The notes beneath the pieces are model-generated. The model searched no databases, was not told where the DNA came from, and worked only from the letters and a program-made list of their open reading frames with translations. A DNA stretch of 64,000 nucleotides from Ectocarpus siliculosus (Eukaryota; Sar; Phaeophyceae; Ectocarpales; Ectocarpaceae), in contig FN649757.1 of the NCBI GenBank assembly GCA_000310025.1, forward strand, positions 186,925 to 250,924. Reading direction: 5' to 3'. Below are positions 10,890-22,439 of this stretch, one piece after another; position 1 is the stretch's first letter, and each line of letters starts with the position of its first letter. Both the position numbers and the translations under genes were made by a program.

Positions 10890-12480
10890 TGTGTGTATGC
10901 GTAGATCTCCGTCTGTATGTATGCGTGTGTGCATGGCTATGCGTACTCTATGCCAGTTCGTAGATGTGAATATATATGTGAATGTACCACACCCTGTGCA
11001 CCACGTTCCCGGACTTGCTTGCGGATGCATGGATGGATGTAGGCACCACCCTTCATTTTCTTGCACACAGTACTGCTCGCTCCAACTTTCTCTTGTACCA
11101 ACACCCTTCGTTCTTCCATACGTGTTTCTTTGGTTCCTTCCAGTTTTATTGCTTCGTACTTTTCGTTCATCGCTTGCCGCTTCCCGCCCCCCCACCTTTT
11201 CCCTGTTTTCTTCTTCAATTAAACAGGGCTTCGCGCTCCACCCTCTGCTTCGACCACTTCCGCCCAAGATTCAGCGTCGACCTTTCGCGCGTCGTCCTGT
11301 TCACGTACCTCGGCTATGTGCCACATGTTGGCCGCGTACGAGTCTAGGAAGAACGCCGTCCAAGCAACCGACATATCTTCCTTCATTCTGTCCGAGTGTG
11401 GGTACGCTGAACTTGCAGTTGTGCTGGGTGTTGACAGTTGCTTAAGAAGAAGGTATTGTGCAGTTCGCCTGTCTCGGAGGGCTTCAACTTCGTCGGTTCT
11501 GTCTTGGAGTGAGGTAGGATTCAACTTGTGGTCAGTGTTGGCGGAGGTCAGGGTCGACGTAGGGAGAATAGGAACGTGCGACAAGTACCAACACGACGAC
11601 TTTTGCGATATGAACGATGCCACAATAATGACGCCGAACAAAGTCAAGGCTTTGGCCTCGACCGTATTGCCGTAGACACGCCCTTCAATACCTCGTCCTT
11701 CCCAAATACTTCTTAATGCTCCGTCCGAAGGTACATGTACAGTAAACATTGTCGTTTGATCAAATTTGCATCACCATCATCTCACCGGCGATATACCCAT
11801 TCAGACGGACTCAACAACGGCACCTTCAATAACCATAACATCGCCCTTCCGAACGGACGAAAACAGCCGCTCGCCACCGCGAATCACCACAGCACAGTCC
11901 TTTTGGACAGAATACAGCCCTTTTGGACAGAATACTGTACGCCAGCCGACGGCGACCGCGAAACTTACCGGCACCTGAACTGATTCCGTCTTTGATTCTT
12001 TTGCCGACATGCGTATCAGCCAAACCAAAGGGGTGACGTTCAAATTCATTCGACGATATGTTTTGTATCAACCCGTCCGGGCGGACGTGCTAGCTTTCAA
12101 GTCTCGTGCACCAGTCGTGCTTTTCTTGCGGTTGGATTTGTCGGGTGAGCTCCCGTTCTCAGCAGCCCTGTGCTTTTTCGTGAATGATATGATCAACAAT
12201 GGCTTGAGACTGCGGGGCCCCGCGTCCCTGGTGCGTGACTCTTCTTTAGAAAATTTACACAATCTCACAGAAAGCCTACCCGTTCGAGATATAGCCAAAG
12301 TCGAACCACAGTCGAAAGGGATGCGCTGAAGTATTTTCAGTGAGTGGAGGTATACCGCGTGGAAACTGGGTGTGTTTTGAGATCGTTTATGCCAATACAT
12401 ACTGAAATGTATCAGTGATGGCAGCTGGTGCTAAGAACAAAAGCATCTGTATTCTCGTGTTGCATTACGCCATTCGACTC
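10890..12480. other. No supported gene
   Basis: The minus frame 11,219-11,749 (176 codons) and the plus frame 11,316-11,675 overlap. Neither has a recognised domain. A direct repeat cttttggacagaatac occurs twice at about 11,899-11,935. Because copy E of the TF family lies just upstream on the minus strand, this may be its decayed 3' part, but I could not align it. Confidence 0.25.
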
Positions 12481-13572
12481 ACCGATCTACCGCTCCTTCG
12501 AGAGGCTCGAAGTGCAGCTCACAGTATCCATAGAAGAATGTCGGTAGGTCCGACCTGTGCTCGGTTGAACCCCGAAAACGTGACTCCGAGACCGCCTTAT
12601 ACTCTTGATGCTGTTGCTGTAAAGTGGATGAAATTGTCCACCGGAAGCACGTCAGAGAAACAAAAAATGCGAATTAGCTGGAACAGACCATTTTCACTCC
12701 CAGGAATGATGCAAGCAGGCCGCCGGACCGACTCACTTGAAATGTATATAACGCATCAGTTGCTGTGATACACAGAAGCCAGAACTGATTTGATCACGAG
12801 TCAGCAGCGATGCGCACTCATACACACGGCAGGGGCAGGGTAAAAGCGTCACCCAGTCTTGCATAACGCCGTACAGGTAGGCAAGCACTGCCATGCCAAT
12901 GCCCTGGGAGTACAAAAATGACCGACAAGAGGGACTGTCCGCGTGAATATTTATCTTTTTATAGAGCACCTTGGGCCCCATGGGAACGTGTGCATACGTC
13001 AGGCGTCCGAATCTACAGTGTGAACAGAGAATGGAAGGTCATAAGGCAGGGGTCCAGAAAGGGCGGATAACAAAGCGCAAGACCGGCCGTCATCTTCGTG
13101 GAGGGTATCCCTGCTGAATTCACTTCGCGATGTCAGCGTCTGCTGACCCGGGTTGTTATTAGCCAGTGTTTCGTAGGTATTTCGCCACCTACCACCAAGC
13201 CCAAGTGAAGCACGGAGGCCCACCGCATGAGCAAGCCACTCTGGCACCGCAAAATTGAAAATCAATCTCCACCAGTTTGGATTTGAACTTCACATGTACA
13301 TACTAGATTTGGTCACTTTTCATGCTCACGCATGTCTTTCTCTCGCGGCAACGAGTCTTTCCTCGGCATTCCTTCTTTGTGGCAGGCAGGAGGCTCGTCG
13401 GTACATTAACGCTGGTGCCCGGAGCTCGGTAGGCCTCCGTGGCAAGTGAGGTTGATGGTCAAAGTGGCGAAAAACGGTTCTATTCCCCGGGGGGACGTTC
13501 CGCACAGACAAAGCCTGGCGAACCAATTCTGAAAGCCATCAAAAAAGGGCGTGTGAAATATTTGTCTCTTTA

Positions 13573-14797
13573 GGCCACTTGTTAAGCTGTCCTTTTTTGG
13601 GCTGTCCCTTTTCTCAAAAAGGGACGAACCAAAAAAGAATCTAGCAAAAACATGACCCACTTGTTACGGTGCTGGTCGATCCTTTTTGCTCATCCGCCAA
13701 AAAAAATGACCCTGCAACAACAAGTGCAACGGCCGTTCGTCACCCAATGAGTACCTTGGCACCGAGTTGGTTTTTCGGTGATATCTCCGCACAGAGCGAA
13801 GCATCAGCAACTGTAAAGCTATCCCCCGCGAGCTGGGTGCTTGGTCCGCCTTGTGTGGCGGCTGATCGAGACCACAGGGCAGTGGGAGGCACGGCAACTG
13901 AGGTGGCGAGAGTCAACAGCACCTTGAAAAACCCCACCGCGCCAACAACCAGCTTTGTTTGCTCTTTTTTGCCCATGCCGCAACTTTGGTTCATGGATGC
14001 TCCCTTGCCACACACTGAAACAACAGCGATGACAAAGGTATCCGCCACGAGCTATGTGTATGGTCCGTCTTGTGTGGTGGTTGATACAGACCAGAAGGCT
14101 GACGGGCGGTCAGAGGTTGTGAGCCCGAGAGTGGTGGACAAGCGGGAAAAATGACCCGCCGCGTCTCCAAGCATATTTTTGGTTCTTTTTCCCCGTGTTG
14201 CAACTTTGGTTCATCGATGCTCCCTCGTCACACACCGAAGCAACAGCGATGACAAAGGTATCCGCCATGAGCTGTGCGTCTGATTCGTCTTGTGTGGTGA
14301 TTGATACAGACCAGGACGCTATAGGTCGCCCAGAAGTTGGGTTCGCAAAAGTTGACTGTGCACCAAAAAGACCCACCGCTGCTGCGCCCAGGCTCTTTCG
14401 GCTCGTTTGCCGCTTGTTTGCCGCACACATCGGGTTGTCCACCTGGTCAGCCGAATGACAACATTACGTCTATCGCCGAGGCTACTTACTCCGTACCAGT
14501 CACATGACACGACTCGTGCGAATACCGTTAGAGTTTGCGGGGATCATCCGTCGAGATATTCAATCAAGTTTGTGGGCAAGTGTCATGTGTTGTGACAGAA
14601 AAAGGACAACAAAAAAGGACCGTCCCATCCTGTCACAAAGTTGCCCAAAAAGGGACAGGATGGGGCGATCTTTTTTCGCTGTCCCTTTTCGGGAGGTTCA
14701 AAAATGCAAAAAAAGACCACGTAACAAGTGGTTCTTGGTCAGTTGTCCCTTTTTTAGAAAAGGGACAGCCCAAAAAAGGACAGCTTAACAAGTGGCC
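13573..14797. mobile_element. Harbinger-like non-autonomous DNA transposon
   Basis: Terminal inverted repeats of about 50 bp begin GGCCACTTGTTAAGCTG at both ends and run through a ctgtcccttttct block with only one or two differences. The element is flanked by TTA at 13,570-13,572 and 14,798-14,800. A 3 bp TTA target duplication with GGCC-starting termini is typical of PIF/Harbinger. No transposase frame is present. The interior holds about three tandem units of roughly 210-220 bp, near 13,780, 13,980 and 14,196. Confidence 0.75.
13775..14335. repeat. Tandem ~215 bp units inside the Harbinger-like element
   Basis: Each unit has a gcaactttggttcat block, a caacagcgatgacaaaggt block, a cttgtgtggtg block and a gatacagacc block. 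Units 2 and 3 are close; unit 1 is more diverged. Inverted relatives of the unit occur at 59,260-59,760. Confidence 0.6.
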
Positions 14798-14800
14798 TTA

Positions 14801-16020
14801 CACTGTCCATAACAAAAAAGACACATGACCCTCGGGCAATGCGTATGTGGTCTTGCGTCACCCGCGGGAAGCTTGACCCGAAAGGAGACCTCGTACAGTA
14901 GACTAAAGGATATGGAAAATCGGTTGCGCTGACAGCCGGTTCCATGAAACACGGTCTTCAGCAAAATAGATATGCAAGATCATGTTCCTACAGCAAATGC
15001 AAATCAGAATACGCATGATCGGCTTCATCGGAAGCGGATGCCTTTCCGAGACCTCGCTCAACTCCGCCCCTCGGGCGATCGCATCGAAAATCTCTTCTTC
15101 GTCTCAACGCCCAGGAACGTCAAACGGATACCCTCGGAGCCAGGTTTACGCAGCGTAACAAATGATTTTGGTCGTCCTACCTTCCCAGATGAAGGGCGTG
15201 CACTGCACTCGTCAATACAAATCCGACGTAGCTGCTTTGAGTCCAGCAACGCCATGAGTCGTTGGAATAACAGTACTCTGTATTGACTGTGCGAAGGCAG
15301 ATCGAGATCCAGGACTTGAGCACCGCACAGTATTCAAACCACCTGATGAAGCTCCGCACTCAGCCATCGATGTGCATGGTGGCGGGAAATTCGGAGGCTT
15401 GAGACGAATGTGGCCGGTAAATTGTGAGCCTCACACAATACTTGCCATCTGTCTGTCACGCATGCATCTGTCTGTCGGAATCATGTCTACGTTGTTGCTG
15501 CTCGTGCTCCTCGGCGGTGTGATGTGTGATACTTTGTCTCGCCAGGCATATGCCGCATGCGTTCCTCTTCCAGATGAAGGCATACTATTTGTGCGTGTTT
15601 TGCGTCGTCCGCAGAGCGGGAAGACTTGATATCATATTTTGTTTTTTTCGTGGGTCGTGGGTGTGGGTGTGTGCATCATCGTACCGCAGAGTGCAACATG
15701 TTGAACGGGGCCGCAGCACTACAGATAGCGCCCGCAGGCAAGGAAAAATCTGTTAAGAAGAATAGGCTAAGAAACACAGCTCAATGTCGGCCACAAACCA
15801 AGAAACTCCCCAATAAGAAACATGATGGTGCGACATACCCAAGACATAAGTAACAAGAGGTAGCTGGGGGATCGCGTCAAAGGCAAGAAACGTCCAACTG
15901 CTGCTCCGGTGCTCCCAACCCCCTACGTAACATAGCTGAACAGTGCATCGTTTTGTGCGGGGGAGAGTGGTTGGTTTCGCGGCGCCCCCCGCGCCCCTGC
16001 TGCTCACTGTGGTGTACTAC
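14801..16020. other. No supported gene
   Basis: Short frames only, with no recognised motif. This stretch lies within the span of decayed copy E. Confidence 0.3.
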
Positions 16021-16024
16021 TATT

Positions 16025-17128
16025 AGAGTTATTTAAAACTCGATTCATGGACCGGCGGGACCTTTTTGGGCCTTTCGCTGCTTTGTACATTTTTGGTGAA
16101 AAACTCTCGTGATATCAAACCCGAGAATACATCGTCACAGGATAAAAATACAGGACTGTTAGCCTGCGCCAATACATCCGCGGACAGCTGGTGTGTGGGC
16201 AAGTGGGCTGCCGTTGTGGTGCAGCCAAATTTGATCAACCAGAAACAAGCAGCATTCGAAATAAGAGTGCCTTTGTTCAAGGTTATACGAATATGCACAC
16301 CCTTACGTAGTGAACGAATAGCGGACAAGGCGCGTTCGTCTCTGCCAAGAGCGCCCCCAACCCACGCCAGCTGGTACTCCATATGTTGGCCCTCGGGCAC
16401 GTTGATTGATAAAAAACCGTTGGTCCTTTTTCTCTTTTTTTTTGTGCCAAAGACAAAACGAGAGAGAGGTAAGAAAAGACAGGCAGACAGGCATATACGC
16501 ACACCCTGTGCATCAACGGCAACAACAACCTCCAGCCTCCCCGCTATGCCGACTAGGAAGGGCCGCCCTCCCCCCCTCAAAAATAACGGGGCAGCCCATA
16601 AGCTACGCGGCGAGCCTTGTGGAACTGTGTCTGTTCGTTAGTTCGTCTGTGCTTGCGTGCGATGGCGGCACCAAAGAAAGCGAGAAAGAAAAAGGAGCAC
16701 GACGAGAGAGGAGGGCAGAGGGAAAAGAGAGGGTGCAGCAGCATGCAGCAACCTCACGTACGCGTTGATACGCATGCAGCACAAAAAAATATTCCGGGCA
16801 GTGCCTGAAAGCTTGGTTGGGGGCTGGCGGTGGTGGCGGCGTTTGTTATGACTGTTTGCTGTGTCTTTGCTGTTGTGACGGCGGTGACGTTTGCTGCAAA
16901 AGCGAGGAGAGAAGAGAGGGAGGGAGGGAGATAGAGAGAGCAGCTACAGTAGTAGTCTGTTCGTCTCGGAACACAAATATATACTTGGGGCTCTGGAGCC
17001 CCAAACATATTTTTGCTCACGATTCATGCATTTTTGCCCAAAAGTCCCCTCCGATATAAAACTCGATTCATCTACTTTTCGGGCTCTTTCACTGGTTTCA
17101 TGCATTCTTTCGAGTTTTGAATAACTCT
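16025..17128. mobile_element. Possible inverted-repeat element of 1.1 kb
   Basis: The left end AGAGTTATTTAAAACTCGA and the right end, reverse complemented, differ at one of 19 positions. ACTACT occurs on both sides (about 16,016-16,021 and 17,129-17,134) and could be part of a 9 bp duplication, though the last three bases differ. A second copy of aaaactcgattcat lies inside the right end at 17,059. No transposase is visible. Confidence 0.4.
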
Positions 17129-17634
17129 ACTACTGCATACAGTACTACTGCCACACATCGCGGACGACCACATGCTGTCCTGTGCGGGTTGACGGCACTC
17201 TCCACCACCTTTCGTGAAGGCTTGAGGAAGAAGTGGATTTTCCCCAGAGATCAAAAGGTAGAAATAAGGAATTGCGAAGGAATAAGAATGGACGACTTCG
17301 GCTGATCCTTCCACCCAAAATAAGAGGGATCGAGGCTCGACCCGGTTTTGACGTTTCTAAACTGCGGGCGCCATCTGTATTACATATTGGTCCAATGGCT
17401 GGTCCAATCGCTCGGTGCACGTAGCTGCACCACATACGATTCTTCACGCTGCTGTGTATCGGCATTGGCGCACCATCAGCATCGCAGATATACTGTAAGA
17501 CTATTGCACGGAACTGAGTCGACTCCGCGACTGCAAAAAATACCATTTTTTACGCCGCCCTCGTACGTCAGTAATCACCCCGCCCTCGTACATCGATCGA
17601 CTGAGCCTTGCCTCACCGACTGAGTCTTGCCGAC

Positions 17635-17778
17635 GAGGTCGCCATCACAGCTCTTCTTTTTCCGTCCACATTCTGAGCAACTTCGGCGCATTCCGGGCGG
17701 GGTCGGCCGGAAACAAGTCTCCTTACTGCCATCGCTGTTCTTCCCGTGATACAACGGCATCGCAGTTGAAGTATCCAT
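17635..17778 (-). pseudogene. Copy E exon 1 with broken zinc cluster
   Basis: Starting at ATG 17,778 the frame gives MDTS and then RRSCSECGRKKKSCDG. This matches exon 1 of copy B (30,582-30,727) in both sequence and start. A small deletion after CDG removes QRPC, and the GT donor reads ca here. The protein could therefore not complete the two-zinc cluster. Confidence 0.7.
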
Positions 17779-17915
17779 GGATACGCTCCTTGGTTGTTAC
17801 ATGAACCACTCTGTAGAGAGAACAACACTGCACACGAAAACAATGGGGGCGACAGGCAGGCGACAGAGACTCACACTCACAAGGGCTAGAGGGGGGACAA
17901 CAGCATGGCGACGTG

Positions 17916-17940
17916 GGCGGGGAACTGGCGGGGTTGTGGT
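17916..17940 (-). promoter_or_regulatory. Shared upstream motif of family exon 1 (copy E)
   Basis: On the minus strand the block reads ACCACAACCCCGCC followed by AGTTCCCCGCC. The equivalent blocks lie at 30,346-30,370 (B) and 45,617-45,644 (D), each 120-240 bp upstream of the presumed ATG. Conservation in three copies suggests a promoter element; the factor that binds is unknown. Confidence 0.45.
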
Positions 17941-18079
17941 GATTGGTGAGAAAAATATACAGAGAACCAGTCCGCTCCTATTGGGTGATTCTCGGACCTC
18001 GGACTGACCTTCATCGTTCGTTTGATTCTTTTTGGATGGCATCGGTTCACAAAGCTGAAGAAAATATGTCGTCATTCCA

Positions 18080-18892
18080 ATTCCAAAGGTTGTTGTTGAT
18101 AGGTCGGGTTGATGCAGTTGGCGACCAAACCCCGGAGGAGACTGAACCCTCGGCTGCCTGCCGCAGCCGGCTGCCTGCGGGATTCGTTCTTATTATAAGT
18201 TGAGAGAGAGCGGCAGCTGGCCCGCTGTACTTTTGCGCGCGGCTTGAGGCGGTAGCTGTAGGTGGCAATCCGTAGATCTCCTAACGGTTTTTCGAGGTCA
18301 TCAACGTACACGTCACACAAATGCGCAAGAACATTTACTGGTTTACGCGTGTGTTATTTATTTAGGATAGACTCGCTACCGGCTGACCAATGAAAATACG
18401 CCAGTCTCAGTGCTGTGACGTGTGTGTTTGTGTACCTGTTCTGTACAGGAGTACGACCATCAACGACCCGTGCAGTTCCCGCCACATTACCATGGTACTG
18501 CTGTGTGCTGTTTTTTCGGCGTTCGAGTGTCTCGCTATTAGACGGGTCGCGCTGGTGTGGCCCCTCTCTTCTTTCTGGGCCTGCGTGTTTGTTTGCATGC
18601 GCAGACAGACGGCCAGACGACGTGCTCCGTGCCGCGTTGTCCCCACGCACCAAGTCCCCCCGACGCCCCAGTCCCTCCAGGGCGTCCGCGTTCGCGAAAG
18701 CTCAAGCTCGAATAGTCGTTCAGCGTTCAGCGTATGTTTGGTTCTTTTTGGAATGACACAAAGTTGCATGCCACATCCAAAGTTTGTTGTTCGGGTTGAT
18801 GCAAAGTTCGAACAAGCTGTTGGCTACCAACCGCCCTCGGAGGAGACTGAACCCTCGGCCGCCTGCCGCAGCCGACCGCCTCAGGAAGTCGT
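18080..18892 (+). repeat. Pair of ~110 bp direct repeats
   Basis: Copies at about 18,080-18,190 and 18,773-18,892 share a gttgatgca block and a gaggagactgaaccctcgg block, then a cgcctgccgcagccg-like block. Both are open in the same frame and read EETEPSAACRSR. I do not recognise the peptide. An R1 head fragment lies between them at 18,366-18,415. Confidence 0.45.
18366..18415 (+). repeat. R1 head fragment
   Basis: It contains ggctgaccaatgaaaat and cgccagtctca, matching the heads at 243 and 1,854. Confidence 0.45.
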
Positions 18893-19059
18893 GGATTCAT
18901 CCTTATTAACGTTAATATTCTACTGTATGAAGGGCCAACGAGTGGCAGGTCGTCGTCCTACTACAGTATAACCGCGCGGCTGAACACATGATACCCCGCC
19001 GGTGGGCAAACTATTATCCACCCGACGGCAGGATTACAGTGGGGGGCCCTCTATAATGC

Positions 19060-19195
19060 CGGTACGTGCGCAGGGCGTTCACCGGCACTATAGCGGGCAC
19101 CGGCACAACTGGGAATAGTGCCTCAATAGTGCCAAACGGCACTATTCGGGTGATCGATATCCCTCAGTAGTGCCGGTCTGGCACTACTGAGGCAC
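19060..19195. repeat. Subterminal repeats, left end of pogo-like element
   Basis: Several copies of the motif accggcactat or its complement lie in both orientations, some as close inverted pairs such as aatagtgcc...ggcactatt. The same motif crowds the right end at 21,355-21,505. Subterminal arrays of this kind are typical transposase-binding regions, which is inference here. Confidence 0.6.
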
Positions 19196-19789
19196 TGCTA
19201 TTTGAGTTCATGGTGTATCGCTTACCATTTGCGAGGCCAACAGAGTAGCATGTGGATCGAGTGTGGTGAATATACTTTGTGGGCGGCAGGGGCAGCCTTT
19301 TCTGAGACAAATGTGGGTTCCACTCTGATAGCTGAGTTTGCCGCGAAACCATTCCCGCATGCACGCGCAGAATTCACCTTCGGAGCCAAACCCCGTGTAC
19401 AGCTCCCGTCCGTGCAACTTAGTATACTTGAAAAAATATCACGTTCCTCGCTGCCTCCCTACGATGTTGCGTGATGAGACACGCCAACAAAACCAATAAA
19501 CGCGCCAGCAACGAAGCGGACACAAATAAAACAAAACAAAAAGAAAAAAACTGCGGTATAGCTGTCCCCCCCTCACTCATCAACAAACTCTCTCATGTCT
19601 GTCTGGCGCACGCCCTTAGCGGCATGCGCCGCGATCATCGCCATCTTCGCTTTCGATAGGTGGAACGCAGCGTCCCCGTTTCCACTCTCCCGCGCGGCCA
19701 CCTCCAGGACGCCGAAGTGAGAAGACAGTTCACCGTAAGCCGGTGGGGCGCGGCGGCCGCCCCCCGTGTCCTCATGATCACTGTCCGCC

Positions 19790-20227
19790 TCATCTTCGGA
19801 TTCCTCCTCGCGGCAGGTAGATAGGCGCGTTCGTTCCCGCTAGCTGTGCCGTCATTTCGTCCGCTGCATCCTGTCGAAAAGCCTCCACCACGTCATCGTC
19901 ATCCTCGATGGTAGCCCACGCCTGAACTAAGTCCACCTCCTCCTCCGGGGCAGGCTCTCCGGGTGAGACGTTGAGTTCTGCGAACATTTCACTCAGGTCC
20001 TCGTCTTCGATGCGAGACCCCTGCTGCTGCGCGTCGTGCACGCTCGTGCTCAACGAGTGGACACTCTTCGTGAGGGACCTCAACGCAGGCTCGTCGATGC
20101 GGGCCTGGGTTTTCCCGTGGAGGTTGGTGAGCTCAGCCACCATCTCCTGCGGAAGCGTGTCGGCTTTGACAAAGCACCTGGTCGCGGGGTTGCCGAGAAT
20201 ACGAACCGCATCCGTTTTTGAGTGCAA
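19790..20227 (-). pseudogene. Acidic C-terminal part of pogo-like transposase
   Basis: The 145-codon minus frame lies downstream of the DDE fragment within the transposon. It is rich in Glu/Asp (EEEVDLVQAW, EDDDDVVEAF). An acidic tail after the DDE domain is common in pogo/jerky-type transposases. No stop-free link to the DDE frame is visible, so a splice or frameshift separates them. Confidence 0.4.
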
Positions 20228-20490
20228 CGCAGATATTAGACGGACCCAGCGGCAGAAGTTGACTCATCCGCATGCAAAAAAAGAGGAAATTTTTATTGCA
20301 AACGAGGGATGCCCCTGCAGGAAACTTTCTAAAAAAAAATCCGTACCACCTCTGCCACGAAACGTGCCACCAAAGCTATTGTGCTAGCACCACCGCCCGA
20401 GTTGAAGCATCTACATAGCAACAGAACATGTTCAAACCTGACCTGGCGATGTCCTGGGGAGTGACGCTGCCCCATGCTTTCTGAAGAAGT

Positions 20491-20997
20491 TCAGCGGCGT
20501 CCCGTAGGTGAGGTAACCAACCGTTGGTGCCCCTTCGCCAGCCCCATCGTCCCGGCCTTCATCTTACTGGCTTTGGCCTGGGCGCGAAGGGTCTCAGCGA
20601 CCAACATTGTGGATGCCTTCACGTCGAGCAGCTCCTTCCTGTAGAGGACCTTCGTCTTCGCGATGATCCCCATGTCCATGGGCTGGTGCAGGCTGGTGCA
20701 GTTCGGAGGATAGAACTTGATGGTAACTTGCCCACGATCATCAACGAGATCGCCGTGAGAGGAGCAGCCGTCCATCAGGAGCAGCACCTTTTCGTGAGTG
20801 AAGCGCCGAATGAACGGGAGGAAGACTTCAAGCCACCACTTGAGGAACGTCGCGGAGTCAGACCACGCGTTGGCCTGCGAGAAGTACTTCAGAGGTGAAG
20901 GCGCGTCCGTGAAGCAGCGAGGCACCTTCGACCTCCCGATGATGGCCATGTCCACCTTTGCAGTGCCGTCGGCGTTGCTGCACATGATGGCAGACAT
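20491..20997 (-). pseudogene. pogo/Tigger-type DDE transposase fragment
   Basis: The frame begins after WFKDR and reads SAIMCSNADG, then IIGRSKVPRCF. It continues with LLLMDGCSSHG, carrying the second catalytic Asp, and YPPNCTSLHQPMDMGIIAK, carrying the third. This order is diagnostic of the DDE_1 family of pogo, Tigger and jerky. The family is normally 400-500 aa; the N-terminal CENP-B-like helix-turn-helix and the first Asp are absent. Upstream, the frame meets the zinc-domain frame at a run of seven G, which suggests a frameshift or deletion point. Confidence 0.85.
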
Positions 20998-21263
20998 CCG
21001 ATCCTTGAACCACCTGCCCCCCCTTTCTCTGTCGGACGTTTAGATGGTCCCGCCCCAGCATCAACCCCAGCTGCAGTCGCTTTGCGCTTGCCAGTCTTAG
21101 CAGCGACGCAAGAACTGCAGATGCGGGACGTTTCGAAGTCACCCTCCACGCTGCCGCAAGTGCCATGGAGCCGCCCGCCACATCCTCCCTTGCAGACGTG
21201 GCCATGAGGGGCCTTCGGCGTTCTGTTCTGTTGAAGGCACAGTTCACCTTCCGCACACGGCAT
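20889..21263 (-). pseudogene. Zinc-binding N-terminal frame of the pogo-like transposase
   Basis: The frame contains CKGGCGGRLHGTC and then RICSSC, a C-C...LHGxC...CxxC layout suggestive of a small zinc-binding domain. Such cysteine-rich caps occur on some transposases, but I cannot name the family. It overlaps the DDE fragment in another frame and lies inside the element, so it probably belongs to the same gene. Confidence 0.45.
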
Positions 21264-21354
21264 GGTGCGCCTCTGCGTAGAGCTGTGTTGGACTGCAGCA
21301 GCACGGTGTCTGTATTTTGGGAGTGTGGTGGTGTGTGTGCGTGCGTGTGTGAAC

Positions 21355-21519
21355 CGGCACTATTGCGGGCTGACGTGGTGCCCAACCGGCACTATACCAG
21401 GCCCGCCCTCAATAGTGCCGTTTGGCACTATTGAGGGCGCTTTCTGTGTGGAGAGATTTTACCGGCACTATACCGGCAGTTGGCACCATTCAACCGGCAC
21501 TATAGAGGGCCCCCCACTG
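21355..21519. repeat. Subterminal repeats, right end of pogo-like element
   Basis: At least four accggcacta-type motifs lie in 165 bp, with a palindromic pair aatagtgcc / ggcactatt at about 21,412-21,433. The terminal inverted repeat follows. Confidence 0.65.
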
Positions 21520-21521
21520 TA

Positions 21522-22009
21522 TGGAAATTAATACACCTTGTTTACCCCCACTCCTGGATCTCGCCCTACAAGACTCCAATCCACACGGGTTAACGAGTGT
21601 TTCGCTGGGTTGCAGAGCTATCATGGGACTCGTTGTGAAAACGGGATACCGTACTTGGTGGCACGACTGTGGGGCAAGTATCGCAGCCGTGGTGGGGTCA
21701 CAAGCACGGGCAAGAGTTGCAGTTGATGTGCTCACAGCAAGCCTCAGTGTACGCGCTGACGGGGGGACAAGTAAAAAATCGCGCGCCGCAGCGCCAATAA
21801 AACTGGTGCCAACACGCACCGCCAGCCAGGGATCAACTCGCGGAAGCAGGGCGTAAAATGTTTCACCGTGTGCAAGTTGTACTTCAAAGTGGTGCCTCCC
21901 CTCAATGACGCTCCCACACATGTATTTCCAATTCGCAGTGCCACAACGGCAGTGACCAAGAGTTCACTGCCGAATACGCAGGTTCGCATGTGCTTTCACG
22001 TCTGTAGGA
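21522..22009. other. No supported gene between transposon and copy A
   Basis: Short frames only. Similarity to copy B begins at about 22,011 inside what is intron 2 in B, so exons 1 and 2 of copy A are missing. Confidence 0.35.
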
Positions 22010-22439
22010 TCATGCCTTTGCCTATTGTTTTGTGCGTTGACGAACAACGTGGACATGGCGGCTACCAACCTACGTGCAGAGCTTGCTCTCAAACCATGTC
22101 TCAGTGTATCGAGTGTTTGGTAGCGTTGAAATGTTTGAGACGTGTTGTGTCCTTCGATGGAATTCTACTCTGGGGTACCCCAAAACCGCGCACCCACGAT
22201 TGATTGTCTTTGCATTTTGCCATCTTGCACCGGCAGCGACGCACGGTGAACTTCCGGACACACAGGCTCTCGCATTCCCGGTCGTGTCTGTAGGGGGCTA
22301 GTTTCGTCACCTAAATCACTCCGGGCTAGTTTACCCACCCAAAGTTCCCTGTCATGGTTGATGCAGAGCGCGGGTGACGTCTTCCCATCAACATTTCGTC
22401 ACGCTTGTTGCTCCTGTTTCATCCTATTGCTGCGTCCAG

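Larger units (their letters stand above)
12483..17778 (-). pseudogene. Copy E: decayed Zn2Cys6 transcription-factor-like gene
   Basis: Three family pieces lie in order on the minus strand. Exon 1 (17,778 down to about 17,635) starts with MDTS and carries RRSCSECGRKKKSC. After CDG it has lost about four bases relative to copy B, so the fourth cysteine is gone and the splice donor is destroyed. An exon 6 relic (12,903-12,853) has AYLYGVMQDW before GTGACG. The end of exon 9 (to 12,483) has FEPLEGAVDR before GTGAGTCG, as in copy B. Exons 2-5 are not found; the span holds a Harbinger-like element and another inverted-repeat element. Lost exons and a broken zinc cluster make it a pseudogene. Confidence 0.65.
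19037..21519 (-). mobile_element. pogo/Tigger-like DNA transposon, internally deleted
   Basis: Both ends read CAGTGGGGGGCCCTCTATA inward and the termini match over about 27 bp with one difference. TA flanks both sides (19,035-19,036 and 21,520-21,521), the target duplication of the Tc1/mariner/pogo superfamily. Many copies of the ccggcactat motif in both orientations lie next to the ends. The minus strand carries a DDE-transposase fragment, a zinc-binding N-terminal frame and an acidic tail frame. The helix-turn-helix part and the first catalytic Asp are missing, so it is non-autonomous. It sits directly 5' of copy A. Confidence 0.85.

Noticed and set aside
11219-11749. 176-codon minus frame as a gene
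   Set aside because: No domain, overlapped by plus frames, and not aligned to the gene family nearby.
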